NCBI RefSeq assembly: GCF_024297185.1
Contig: NZ_JANCTD010000003.1
Span: forward strand, 310,001 to 374,000
Length of the DNA stretch: 64,000 nucleotides
DNA from: Lewinella sp. JB7
GTDB lineage: Bacteria; Bacteroidota; Bacteroidia; Chitinophagales; Saprospiraceae
Direction: 5' to 3'
Numbering within the stretch: the first letter of the stretch is position 1; each line of letters opens with the position of its first letter. A model generated the notes under the pieces. It ran no database searches and was not told where the DNA came from. It saw only the letters and a list, made by a program, of their open reading frames with translations. Made by a program: the position numbers and the translations under genes. This document shows, in pieces, positions 14,341-23,501 of the stretch.

Positions 14341-17300
14341 GTGCACCTGAATTGCCATACTTCCTTCAGCCTACGCTACGGGGTGCTGCCTCCACGTGAC
14401 CTGGTGGAGAAAGCCGCCGCCTGGGGAGTGGAATGCCTGGCACTGGCCGACAACAACAACACGAGTTGCGCCGTGGAATTCGTCGCCCACTGTCGCCGGG
14501 CGGGCATCAAACCCATCCTGGGCATCACCTTTCGCGACGACGACGCCCAGTGGCTCTACACCGGGCTGGCCCGTAACGCCCGGGGCTGGCACAACCTCTG
14601 CCGGTTCCTGAGCGAGCACTCCCTCGACGACCGTCCCCTGCCCGCCGTGCCCCCGCGGATGGACGATGTCTGGATCGTCTACCCCCGCCTCTGTAAACCC
14701 ATTCGCGACTTTCGCGATAATGAACTGCTCGGCATCCGCCCCCAGCACGTCAACCGCCTCTTCAGTCACGAGTTGCTGCACTACCAGCATAAACTCGTAG
14801 TACTGGCGCCGGTCGTCGCCGTCAACGAAGACGACTACGAACTGCACCGTACCCTGAGGGCCATCGACCGCAATACGGTGCACACCAAACTTACGCCCCG
14901 CGACCTGGCCAAGCGCGGCGACCGGCTGCTTCCCCCCGCTACCCTCCAACAGTTCTACCGCCCCTACCCCGCCATCGTACGCAATACCCAGCGCATCATC
15001 GACTCCTGTACCGCCGAACTCGAAACCGGACTACAGATCAACCGCCAGCACTTTACCGGTTCCAAGGAAGGCGACTACCACCTCCTCGAGAAACTCGCCC
15101 TGGCCGGCGTCGCCCGCCGCTATCCCCCCGGCCCCCGCTTTCAGAAGGCCCGCCTACGTACCGAACGGGAGCTGGCCGTAATCAAAAAGCAGGATTTCTG
15201 CCCCTACTTCCTCATCACCTACGACATCGTTCGTTACGCCCGCATGGCCGGCTACCAACACGTGGGCCGGGGCTCCGGGGCCAACTCGATCGTGGCGTAC
15301 TGCATCGGCATCTCCGACGTCGACCCCCTGGAACTCGACCTCTACTTCGAGCGCTTCATCAACCCCTACCGTGCCAGTCCGCCGGACTTCGACATCGATT
15401 TCAGCTGGGACGAGCGGGACGACGTGACCGACTACGTCTTCAAACGCTACGGCCGGGAGCATACCGCGCTGCTGGCTACGTACGCAACCTTTCAGGGCCG
15501 CGCCGCGCTGCGGGAGGTGGGCAAGGTGTACGGCCTGCCGAAGGAAGAGATCGACCAACTCGTCCGCGACCCCCACGGTCGGGCCGCAGCCGATCCCAAG
15601 GCGCGCACCGTGGTCGACCTTGCCCGCCGGCTGGTCGGCCTGCCCAATCACCTCAGCATTCACGCCGGGGGCATCGTCATCACCGAGCGACCCATCTATT
15701 ACCATACGGCCCAGCGACTGATGCCGAAGGGCTTCCCGGTAGCCCACGTCGACATGTACCACGCGGAAGATCTCGGCTTGCACAAGTACGACGTGCTGAG
15801 TCAGCGGGGACTCGGGCACCTGCGCTCCGCCGCCGATCTCGTGCGCCGCAATCACGGCCGCACCGTCGACCTGCAGGATCTCGACGCCATCAAGACCGAC
15901 TCCCGCGTTCGGGCCATGCTCAAATCAGGCCGTGCTCTGGGTTGTTTTTACATCGAGTCGCCGGCCATGCGGGGCCTGCTCACCAAACTGGGCTGCGATA
16001 ATTACGTACACCTGGTGGCGGCCTCGAGCATCATCCGGCCCGGCGTGGCCAAGTCGGGCATGATGAAGGAATACATTCGCCGTTACCACTCCCCGCACAG
16101 TTTCGATTACATCGACCCCGTCTTCGAGGAGCACCTGGGCGAGACCTTCGGTATTATGGTTTACCAGGAGGACGTGATGAAGATCGTCCACCACTTTGCC
16201 GGCCTGGACCTCGACGAGAGCGACGTACTGCGCCGCATCATGAGTGGAAAGAAGCACAACGGAGATACCTTCGAGAAACTGCGGCAGAAGTTCTTTGCGG
16301 GAGCGCGGGAGCGGGGCCATTCCGACCAAGTAGCCGCGGAGGTCTGGCGACAGGTCGAGAGCTTTTCCGGGTACTCCTTCTGTAAGGCCCACTCGGCCAG
16401 CTTTGCCGTGGAGAGTTTTCAGAGTCTCTACCTGAAGGCCTACTTCCCCCTGGAGTTTATCGTCGGTGTGATCAACAACTTCGGGGGTTTCTACAAAACG
16501 GAGTTCTACGTACACGAAGCCCGCATGGCCGGAGCACGGATCCACGCTCCCTGCATCAACCGTAGCCTCTACCTGACCGATCTCCGGGGCAAGGACCTCT
16601 TCCTCGGCTTTATTCACCTGAAGGGGGTGTCGGAACAGCTCATCCACCGCGTCATACTGGACCGGCAGCGGGAGGGTCCCTTCGGCGATCTGGCTGACTT
16701 CTGTTCCCGCGTCGACGTGGAGAGCAGTCAGTTGGAACTGCTCATCCGTATCGGGGCCTTTCGCTTTACCGGTAAACGCAAATCTGAATTGCTGTGGGAA
16801 AAAAACGCCGTATTCAATCCCCGCCTGCGCCGTGAACCGTCCATGAACCTCTTCGTCCGCTCTCCTCCCGACCACGACTTTCAGCTCGACGAGACGCCTA
16901 ATTACCGTCCCGGCCACCGATTGTCCTCAGCGGAATTCGATCAGGCCTTCGACGAAATGGAACTCCTGGGCTTTCCGCTCTGCTCCCCCTTCTGGCTCAC
17001 CGCAGCCGCCACCGAACGGAGGGCGGGTCAGGAAGTAGAGACCGACCCGACCCACCGGATGCCCGTGAATTCATGGGATCTTTGCGTGGCGGATCCCGCC
17101 GCCGCCCGGCCGACCCATCCTCTGGTCCACGTTCCGAATAACGGAACCATCGTACTGCGGGGCTACTTCGTGTGCGATAAGGTCGTCCCCACGGTGAAGG
17201 GCGAACGTATGAGTTTCGGCTGCTGGCTGGATGAGCGTGGGCGGTATTTCGACAGTGTTCACTTCCCGGACGTATACGCGCGCTGCCCCTTCCGGGGGGC

Positions 17301-17412
17301 CGGGGTATACCGACTGCGCGGCCGCGTGACCCGGGAATTCGATTTTCTGAGTCTGGAGGTTCTGGAGATGGAGCGACTGGCTTACGTGCGGGACCTGCGG
17401 TTTACGGAGTAA
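14341..17412 (+). CDS. DNA polymerase III alpha-subunit family, short DnaE (ImuC/DnaE2-like)
   Basis: 1023 residues from a GTG start, chosen because the family's N-terminal LNCHTSFSLRYG follows directly. N-terminal PHP domain (1-70) is degenerate: the usual His-x-His is Asn-x-His. The polymerase core has GRGSGANS (~316) and PDFDIDF (348-354) with catalytic Asp351 and Asp353, then SGYSFCKAHSASFA and the C-terminal OB fold (about 935-1015). It is much shorter than replicative Bacteroidota DnaE (about 1200-1500) and close to the length of translesion-type DnaE2/ImuC. No Y-family or ImuB-like partner lies next to it here. Likely an error-prone or repair polymerase; the main replicative gene is probably elsewhere. 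Confidence 0.85.
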   Translation: MHLNCHTSFSLRYGVLPPRDLVEKAAAWGVECLALADNNNTSCAVEFVAHCRRAGIKPILGITFRDDDAQWLYTGLARNARGWHNLCRFLSEHSLDDRPLPAVPPRMDDVWIVYPRLCKPIRDFRDNELLGIRPQHVNRLFSHELLHYQHKLVVLAPVVAVNEDDYELHRTLRAIDRNTVHTKLTPRDLAKRGDRLLPPATLQQFYRPYPAIVRNTQRIIDSCTAELETGLQINRQHFTGSKEGDYHLLEKLALAGVARRYPPGPRFQKARLRTERELAVIKKQDFCPYFLITYDIVRYARMAGYQHVGRGSGANSIVAYCIGISDVDPLELDLYFERFINPYRASPPDFDIDFSWDERDDVTDYVFKRYGREHTALLATYATFQGRAALREVGKVYGLPKEEIDQLVRDPHGRAAADPKARTVVDLARRLVGLPNHLSIHAGGIVITERPIYYHTAQRLMPKGFPVAHVDMYHAEDLGLHKYDVLSQRGLGHLRSAADLVRRNHGRTVDLQDLDAIKTDSRVRAMLKSGRALGCFYIESPAMRGLLTKLGCDNYVHLVAASSIIRPGVAKSGMMKEYIRRYHSPHSFDYIDPVFEEHLGETFGIMVYQEDVMKIVHHFAGLDLDESDVLRRIMSGKKHNGDTFEKLRQKFFAGARERGHSDQVAAEVWRQVESFSGYSFCKAHSASFAVESFQSLYLKAYFPLEFIVGVINNFGGFYKTEFYVHEARMAGARIHAPCINRSLYLTDLRGKDLFLGFIHLKGVSEQLIHRVILDRQREGPFGDLADFCSRVDVESSQLELLIRIGAFRFTGKRKSELLWEKNAVFNPRLRREPSMNLFVRSPPDHDFQLDETPNYRPGHRLSSAEFDQAFDEMELLGFPLCSPFWLTAAATERRAGQEVETDPTHRMPVNSWDLCVADPAAARPTHPLVHVPNNGTIVLRGYFVCDKVVPTVKGERMSFGCWLDERGRYFDSVHFPDVYARCPFRGAGVYRLRGRVTREFDFLSLEVLEMERLAYVRDLRFTE

Positions 17413-17419
17413 GGGTCGT

Positions 17420-18811
17420 CTATTTCGTCCCGCGGGGGATCAGCGTACTCGGGAATACAACCACGCTTTCGTTGCCGTCGACACCGACGCTGGAGACGCC
17501 GAAGAAGTAATTATCGACGACGATGTTTTCGAGGGTGTAGTCAAGCTGCCCGGCGGGTACGAAGCGTTTGTGCTGCCACTGGGGGGCGGTGGTCAGCCGC
17601 CAGTGAACGTAATAACCGGCAATGGGCGTAGCGGTTTCCGGCTCCTCCCACCGTAGTCGGGTGCTGGGCTCTACCGCGCCTCCGATCATCACCAGGGGCG
17701 GGGCGGCGGGGGCGGCGGCCAGGCCGGCCAGGGTGATGGCGTTTACGCCCGTCAGTTTCGCGGCGTAGGGGAAGTTGACGTGCTTGAGTCGGTCGCCGTA
17801 CTCGATGCCGTCTTCCGTACGCAGATCCTGGTGCTGCTGGGTGTAATTTTCGTGGGTTTCCATGATCCGTACGCCGGGAATGTTGGCGTCGTTGAAGGGC
17901 CGATGGTGACCACCGCGGCCGAAGCGATCCAGGCGGTAGACCATCATGGGTTCCAGGTTGGTGGCGTACTGACGGGTCTGGCGCTCGATGTACCGGGCCA
18001 ATTGACGGCTGGGGCCATCGACTTCCCCCCCGAAGAAGCGCCGGTAGATATTCTTGCGTTCGTCGTTCACGTCGTCCGGGAAGTAGGGCTCGGAGAAGAT
18101 GCGAAAGCTGGTATTGTCGGTCACGCCGTCCACGCCGGTGATGTTGCCGATCATATCGTTGTTGAGGGTGCCGGTAAGTTCCCATTCGCGTTCCGCGACC
18201 CAGTCGGCCATTCCCTTTCCGCCGAAGAGACCCTGCTCCTCGCCACTCAATCCGACGTACAGGATGGATCCGGGGAAGTCGTACTGCGTCAGTACCCGGG
18301 CGGCCTCCAGTACACCCGCCATCCCGCTGGCGTTGTCGTTCGCGCCGGGGCTGTCGCTGCTGCCGTCGAGGGCATCGCTGACCCGACTGTCGATGTCGCC
18401 GCTCATCATGATGAAGCGGTTGGGGTCGCGGTCGCCGCGCTGCACGGCGATGACGTTTACGACCCAGGTGTCCTCCCGGATACGGCTTTCGGGATCCCCC
18501 TCGACCAGGTTGCGCTGGTACATTACTTCCAGACAACCTCCGCACGCGTCACTGATGCGCTCAAACTCGGCAAAGATCCACCGGCGGGCCGCTCCGATGC
18601 CCCGGGTGGTGCTGACCGTATCGCTGAGAGTATGCCGGGTACCGAAGTTGACGAGTGTCGTCACGTCCGCCTCGATGCGGGCCGGATCGGGCGCGTCGGC
18701 GATGTCGTACATTCGTAAATCAGCGGCGGGGGGCGGACTCGGGGGGGTATCCTGGGCCTGGGTGGTCAGTCCCGGCAAACAGAGTAGTAATGATAGTAAG
18801 GGCTTGTACAT
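17420..18811 (-). CDS. Secreted M28-family zinc aminopeptidase with FnIII-like C-terminus
   Basis: 463 residues from the ATG at 18811, which gives a clean signal peptide (residues 1-20, ending TTQAQ); the open frame reaches further upstream without one. M28 metal site: Asp141 in SGDIDSR, Asp159 in GANDNASG, Glu191-Glu192 in SGEEQGLFGG, Asp219 in NNDMIGN and His302/303 in GGHHRPF. The first ligand, normally His in GHxD, is Asp139 here. Residues about 375-460 look like a fibronectin III domain (LRWEEP, YYVHWR). Likely a periplasmic or secreted di-zinc peptidase of peptide scavenging. The dnaE-type gene converges on it with only 7 bases between. Confidence 0.82.
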   Translation of the reverse strand: MYKPLLSLLLCLPGLTTQAQDTPPSPPPAADLRMYDIADAPDPARIEADVTTLVNFGTRHTLSDTVSTTRGIGAARRWIFAEFERISDACGGCLEVMYQRNLVEGDPESRIREDTWVVNVIAVQRGDRDPNRFIMMSGDIDSRVSDALDGSSDSPGANDNASGMAGVLEAARVLTQYDFPGSILYVGLSGEEQGLFGGKGMADWVAEREWELTGTLNNDMIGNITGVDGVTDNTSFRIFSEPYFPDDVNDERKNIYRRFFGGEVDGPSRQLARYIERQTRQYATNLEPMMVYRLDRFGRGGHHRPFNDANIPGVRIMETHENYTQQHQDLRTEDGIEYGDRLKHVNFPYAAKLTGVNAITLAGLAAAPAAPPLVMIGGAVEPSTRLRWEEPETATPIAGYYVHWRLTTAPQWQHKRFVPAGQLDYTLENIVVDNYFFGVSSVGVDGNESVVVFPSTLIPRGTK

Positions 18812-18916
18812 ACGAGAGGGGCATTTAGGGTCACAATGTACAATGCGCCCCTTACCCGAAGGCACGGTGCGGTACGCCTCCGCTCTCACTGCTCCCGCGC
18901 GCCCGCCGTATACGAA

Positions 18917-20020
18917 TTATTCCTCGTCCTCCTCCGGCCGGCAGATCAGCGGGAGCACCGAATCGTACCAATCGATGAGGGCGATCTCCCTAGCCAGGGT
19001 AAGGTCCTGGCAGGCTTCCGCGAGCCGGTTGTTGTCGAGCAGGGTCTGGCCGCGTAAAATGCGGAAGCGCCCATCGCGGGGAAAAGATTCGACCACGCTA
19101 TCCATCTTCGCGAGCCCCGCGGTCAGCGAGCTACTGTCACGTACGAGCAACTGGGCCTCCTGCATCGTGGCAAGCGCCGTGTTGTAATCCTGGACCAGGT
19201 ACTGGCATCCGGGATCGGTGGGTGCGAAGGTGAAGGAGACGTCGTAGGCACTGGCGACCTTGCGCCCCTCGTACTCGGCGGCGATCCACTTGCCGAACGA
19301 CCCGGTGGCCGCGTCGATAGCCTTGGCGGTAAAGGCCACCCCCAGATCGTTGTAATCGATGATGTCGTTGACGGCAACTAGGCCGTTGGGCTGAATGATG
19401 AGTTGCATATCCATCTGCCCGGTGGCGCAGCTGTCCTGATCGATGTCGGGGTAAGTTATTTTTTCGTTCAGGTAGCCGGCCAGATTCCCGTCGTTGCCGG
19501 TGAAGGTGGCCCCCTTCGTCAGTTCGGTATACACCGTATCGCGATCGATGATCACGTAGGGCTTGGGCTCTTCCAACCGGAAGCGGACGGGCAGCACCAC
19601 GCGGTAACGGACGGGCGCTCCGTCCTTGAAGGCGGGTCGCCAGAGTACTTCCCGTTGCATACCGATCACGCTGCGCAGGGCGGAGAGGCCGAGACCGCCT
19701 CCCGGGTCACGCAGTATTTCCGGGCGGTTGATCAGGCCGTTACGTTCGACGATGAAGGCGACGACGGCCGTTCCGCTGATCCCCTGTTCGCGGGCTTCGG
19801 CGGGGTATAGCGCGCGCTGGTAGATGTATTCGAGCAGGTAATTCTGCGCGCACTGCCACTTGGCCGCGGCGGTGGTGTCGTAGCGCTCACAGGGGCTCGG
19901 AAAGCGGGCCACCTCGTCGGCAAAACTGTAAATGGTGGTATCGACCGGGGCTACGGCGGTGGTGTCCTGACCGTACGCCAGCAGGGGCAACAGTGCAAGA
20001 AGAATAAGAAAGGTTTTCAT
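18917..20020 (-). CDS. Secreted TonB C-terminal-domain protein
   Basis: 367 residues. Signal peptide 1-17 (ending LLAYGQ). Residues about 65-155 match the TonB_C fold: LYPAEAREQGISGTAVV, then FIVERNGLI and a later block of the type WRPAFKDGAPVRYRVVLPV, which is the usual energy-transducer C-terminus. A second half-match (about 195-265, with MDMQLIIQPNGLV) may be a degenerate second copy. The C-terminal ~80 residues look TPR-like. There is no N-terminal membrane anchor of TonB type, so it is not a normal transducer. Its ATG overlaps the stop of the upstream substrate-binding protein gene (ATGA), which points to translational coupling. Confidence 0.75.
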   Translation of the reverse strand: MKTFLILLALLPLLAYGQDTTAVAPVDTTIYSFADEVARFPSPCERYDTTAAAKWQCAQNYLLEYIYQRALYPAEAREQGISGTAVVAFIVERNGLINRPEILRDPGGGLGLSALRSVIGMQREVLWRPAFKDGAPVRYRVVLPVRFRLEEPKPYVIIDRDTVYTELTKGATFTGNDGNLAGYLNEKITYPDIDQDSCATGQMDMQLIIQPNGLVAVNDIIDYNDLGVAFTAKAIDAATGSFGKWIAAEYEGRKVASAYDVSFTFAPTDPGCQYLVQDYNTALATMQEAQLLVRDSSSLTAGLAKMDSVVESFPRDGRFRILRGQTLLDNNRLAEACQDLTLAREIALIDWYDSVLPLICRPEEDEE

Positions 20021-21777
20021 TGGTTGACTTTAAGCCGGAGCGCGTTGAACTTCAAGTTGGGGGCCATAGCGCTAATGCGGTACTCGAACCGCTTCGCGAT
20101 CACTACGCGGTCGTAGGGTGAATATAGAAAGATCATCGGTTGGTTGGCGTAGATGATCTCCTGGAACCGCCGGTAGAGCGTGTCCCTTACATCGGCGTCC
20201 GGAGTCACGGCAATCCGCCGAATGAGGCTATCCGCCTCGACATTGTGAAAGTTACCCCGGTTGGTTCCGCCGGGCGGCACGGAGGTGGAGGCCCATACCT
20301 GGGTAAAATCGTCCGGAGTCGGTTTGAACCCCTGACCGTAAAAGGATGCCGTGAAGTCACCGGCATCGAGCATGGACGTCAGGGCGCGCGGTTCCATCCT
20401 GACCACTTCGATATCGATGCCCACCTTACGTGCCCCTTCGGCAATCACGAGCGTGACCGCTTCGCTCGTCGGCATGGCGAAGGAGAGCAATTGAAACTGG
20501 AATTCCCGTCGCTCCCCCTCGATGACGCGATCCAGGATACCGTTGCCGTTGGTATCCGACCAGCCGGCCTGCCGCAGTAAGCGCTCCGCGGCGGCGAGAT
20601 CGTACGGAATGACCGGAAGATCGTCGTTGTAATAAGATTTCGTGGGCAGCACCGGACCGACGACGCGCTGGGCGAGTCCGGGCAGCAACTGTTCGATGAG
20701 TTGGTCCACGTTTGCCGTGTGGGCCAGCGCCCGCCGCGTGAGGGAATCGCCGAGCAGGGGATCGTCGCTGTTGAGCAGAACGGCAAAATACTTGAAGCCG
20801 GGAATGGCTACGAAGTCGTAGCTCGCCGTGAGGTATTCGTCGTCCTGCAGGTCCCGGAATACGTCGACCGGCATATCGAGGGCTACGTCGACGATATTAT
20901 CGCGCAGCGCGTTGATCTCGGCCGAGTAGTCGGAAATGATGCGAAAGTTGAGATAATCGGGATAGGCCACCAGTCCTTCCTCGGTCCGGTCTTGCGCCCA
21001 GTAATTGTCGCGCCGCTTCAATCGGATCCGCTGACCGGGTTCCCAGCCGATCAGGGCGTATCCACCGCTGCCGACGATACGGTCGGGGTTAAGGGCCGTG
21101 TCCGGGCTGTTGAACACGTCGGCGAAGGCCCGTAGGTCCTCGTTACTTTCGGCCAGCTCTTCCGCCCGCCGGGGATCGGCGAGGTCGGCGAGGGAGACGT
21201 CACTGAGGTAGCCCTCCGGATCGTAAGCATATTGCGGATAGACGTACAGATCCCCGATGGCGTGCTCGGACAGGATGTAGGGACTTTCGGTAATGACGTA
21301 AAAAGTACGCTGGTCGGCGGAGTCGACCACCACGTCCTGGATCATGTCATAATAGGGACGATAGGGTCCGGCTTCCACCAGGGGGTTGAGGAGCGCCTTA
21401 AGGCTGAAGATGACATCGGCGGCGGTGACGTCGGTGCCGTTGGGCCACCGGGCCAGCGAATCGATGGTATACCGATAGCTGGTGGTGCCGTCGGCCCCGC
21501 TCTCGACTACGGGGGTGGAAGCCAGCAGGGGCACCAGTTCGAAGGTATCCGGATCGCGATCGTTGAGGGTCTGAAAGATGTTTCCGTAGACGTACCGGGA
21601 GATGTTGTGTATCGATAGAATCGGATTGAGCCCGACCGGCTCGGCCCGTATGGAGATCGTCACTTCGGAGGCACCGGCTCCACTTTCCCACACTCCGGCT
21701 GCCTGGCCCGACTCCCCTCCCGTACAGGAGAGTATCCCGCACAGAATGGCGGTCATAGTCAGTACGTACAATTTCAT
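20017..21777 (-). CDS. Family 5 ABC transporter substrate-binding lipoprotein
   Basis: 586 residues with a lipoprotein signal (GILSC-T, Cys18). The body matches SBP_bac_5 (OppA/DppA-type): an N-terminal block with VTISIRAEPVGLNPI, RWPNGTDVTAADVIFSL (typical of this family), GGYALIGWEPGQRIRLKRRDNYW, and a C-terminal WASTSVPPGGTNRGNF. It binds peptides or other solutes outside the inner membrane and hands them to an ABC permease. No permease or ATPase gene is in the neighbourhood; instead the gene is coupled through ATGA to a TonB-C protein. Orphan binding proteins of this size occur in Bacteroidota. Confidence 0.85.
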   Translation of the reverse strand: MKLYVLTMTAILCGILSCTGGESGQAAGVWESGAGASEVTISIRAEPVGLNPILSIHNISRYVYGNIFQTLNDRDPDTFELVPLLASTPVVESGADGTTSYRYTIDSLARWPNGTDVTAADVIFSLKALLNPLVEAGPYRPYYDMIQDVVVDSADQRTFYVITESPYILSEHAIGDLYVYPQYAYDPEGYLSDVSLADLADPRRAEELAESNEDLRAFADVFNSPDTALNPDRIVGSGGYALIGWEPGQRIRLKRRDNYWAQDRTEEGLVAYPDYLNFRIISDYSAEINALRDNIVDVALDMPVDVFRDLQDDEYLTASYDFVAIPGFKYFAVLLNSDDPLLGDSLTRRALAHTANVDQLIEQLLPGLAQRVVGPVLPTKSYYNDDLPVIPYDLAAAERLLRQAGWSDTNGNGILDRVIEGERREFQFQLLSFAMPTSEAVTLVIAEGARKVGIDIEVVRMEPRALTSMLDAGDFTASFYGQGFKPTPDDFTQVWASTSVPPGGTNRGNFHNVEADSLIRRIAVTPDADVRDTLYRRFQEIIYANQPMIFLYSPYDRVVIAKRFEYRISAMAPNLKFNALRLKVNQ

Positions 21778-21935
21778 GAGGTCGGTGTGGCTACAAAACT
21801 CTCCTGCGAAGGTATTCTTTTTTTACGTATGCCCCCGGCGGCCCGCCCCCCTATTTCACTATTCCGTGTACTCTATAAATGTTCAAACAAATAAAGTACC
21901 CGGATAATGCGATGTGGGCCCGCAACGGGGCTGTA

Positions 21936-23495
21936 CTACCCTTCCTGCTTCCTGGTCTCGGCGTGTCCGTTGCTAGGCTTAGCGGCTACCGGGGGAGTGG
22001 GCGAATCCTCCACCAGCCCCCGGGGCAGCGTCATGCCACTCTGCCGGAGAAAATCGTTGAGTTGGGGCACCATTCCGTAAAGCCCCTGCACGAAGTTTCC
22101 GACGCCCTTTCCGTTGCCGCTGTCGTACACCACGACTTTATCGATGTCGATATCCTTGATGGCATCCGTCTGGATCCGCGTGAGCTCGGTGAGTTTATCG
22201 AGCATGAGGTAATTGATCGCGCTTTCGGGGTTGCCACCGGCGGCACTGACCAACTTCTGAAAGCCATCGGCTTGCTTACGGAGAAGTTCTTCCATGCCCT
22301 GGGCTTCGGCCTGGTACCGGAGGAGTACGGCGTCGGCTTCACCGCGGGCAATCTCCCGGCGGCGTTCCGCCTCGGCCTGAGCGGCGATGATGGCCTTCTG
22401 TTTCTCGATATCGGCCACGACCACCTGCTCGGCTTCCATGCGTGCTTTTTCGGTAGCGGCCCGGGCTACTTCCGCCTCCCGCTCGGCCTTATAGGCTTCC
22501 TCCCGGGCGTTGGCTTCGGCGACTTTGCGGGCGGCTTCGGCACGGCGGCGGGCCTCGGCCATCGCTACGTCCCGTGCCGCGTTGCTTTCGGCGATCTTGA
22601 TTTCGGAGGTGTTCTTCCCCTGGGTGGCGTCGGCGCGGGCCGCCGCTTCCCCGATCTGGGCGAAGCTTTCCGCCTCGGACACTTTGATGCGGCGCTCCCG
22701 TTGTGCTTCGGCCTCTCCGATTTCCGCCCGGCTGTTGGCGGCGGCCACCTGGATGCGCTGCGACTGCAGCGCGGCGGCTTCGCCGATCTCCGCCCGGCTG
22801 TTGGCATCGGCTACCTTCGAACGCTGATCCTGTTGGGCTTCCGCTTCACCAATGCTGCCGGTACGCAATTCGTTGGCTACCTTGATCTTGGCGTCGTTGA
22901 TGGCCTTGGCGGCCGCTTCCTGTCCGAGGGCTTTGATGTAGCCGGATTCGTCCTGAATGTCGGTTACGTTGACGTTGATCAACTCGAGGCCGATTTTGTG
23001 CAACTCCTCGCCTACGTTGCGGTAGACGCTTTCGACGAATTTATCGCGATCGATATTGAGTTCCTCAATGTCCATATTAGCGATCACCAGGCGCATCTGC
23101 CCCATGATGATGTCGTGGCTAAGGCTCGAGATGTTGCTCCGCTCCAGGGCCAGTAACCGTTCGGCGGCCGCCAACATCAGATGTGGTTTGTTGCTGATGC
23201 CCACGGTGAACTGGGCCGGTACGCTTACCCGGATGTTCTGCTTGGAGAGTGCATCCTGTAGGTTGACGTCTATGGAAAGTGGCGTAAGATCCAGGTAACG
23301 GTAGTCCTGAATCACGGGCCAGACGAAGGTGCCCCCGCCCGCATAGCACTTCGCCGAAGCCTCGCTACCGGTACGGCCGTAGACCACCAGGATCTTATCC
23401 GACGGACACCGTTTGTACCGGCTAACCAGCCACAGCAGGAAAATAAACAGAACGCCGGCAATCGCACCGGTCATAATTAAGGGTTCCATGGTCAT
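21936..23495 (-). CDS. Flotillin-family SPFH membrane protein with 22-residue repeats
   Basis: 519 residues. One N-terminal membrane helix (8-25), then an SPFH/band-7 domain (about 27-200), a long Glu/Ala/Arg-rich coiled coil (200-410), and a flotillin C-terminal part with YLMLDKLTEL and DIDIDKVVVYDSGNGKG. Residues 215-302 hold four tandem 22-residue units, each starting IGEAxA. Flotillins assemble into large oligomers that organise membrane microdomains. It follows the NfeD-like gene by 6 bases; the nfeD-flotillin pairing is a well-known conserved operon, and both products are thought to work together at the membrane. Confidence 0.9.
   Translation of the reverse strand: MTMEPLIMTGAIAGVLFIFLLWLVSRYKRCPSDKILVVYGRTGSEASAKCYAGGGTFVWPVIQDYRYLDLTPLSIDVNLQDALSKQNIRVSVPAQFTVGISNKPHLMLAAAERLLALERSNISSLSHDIIMGQMRLVIANMDIEELNIDRDKFVESVYRNVGEELHKIGLELINVNVTDIQDESGYIKALGQEAAAKAINDAKIKVANELRTGSIGEAEAQQDQRSKVADANSRAEIGEAAALQSQRIQVAAANSRAEIGEAEAQRERRIKVSEAESFAQIGEAAARADATQGKNTSEIKIAESNAARDVAMAEARRRAEAARKVAEANAREEAYKAEREAEVARAATEKARMEAEQVVVADIEKQKAIIAAQAEAERRREIARGEADAVLLRYQAEAQGMEELLRKQADGFQKLVSAAGGNPESAINYLMLDKLTELTRIQTDAIKDIDIDKVVVYDSGNGKGVGNFVQGLYGMVPQLNDFLRQSGMTLPRGLVEDSPTPPVAAKPSNGHAETRKQEG
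22590..22853 (-). repeat. Four tandem 66-base units coding flotillin 22-mers
   Basis: The four units encode IGEAEAQQDQ.., IGEAAALQSQ.., IGEAEAQRER.. and IGEAAARADA.., each exactly 22 codons (two hendecads), so they keep the coiled-coil phase. The first three are close copies; the fourth has diverged. Confidence 0.75.
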
Positions 23496-23501
23496 AGAAT
23501 T

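Noticed and set aside
21879-23156. Long plus-strand open frame antisense to the flotillin gene
   Set aside because: The repetitive Gly/Leu-rich product is the complement of the Ala/Glu coiled-coil codons; the flotillin match on the other strand is strong.
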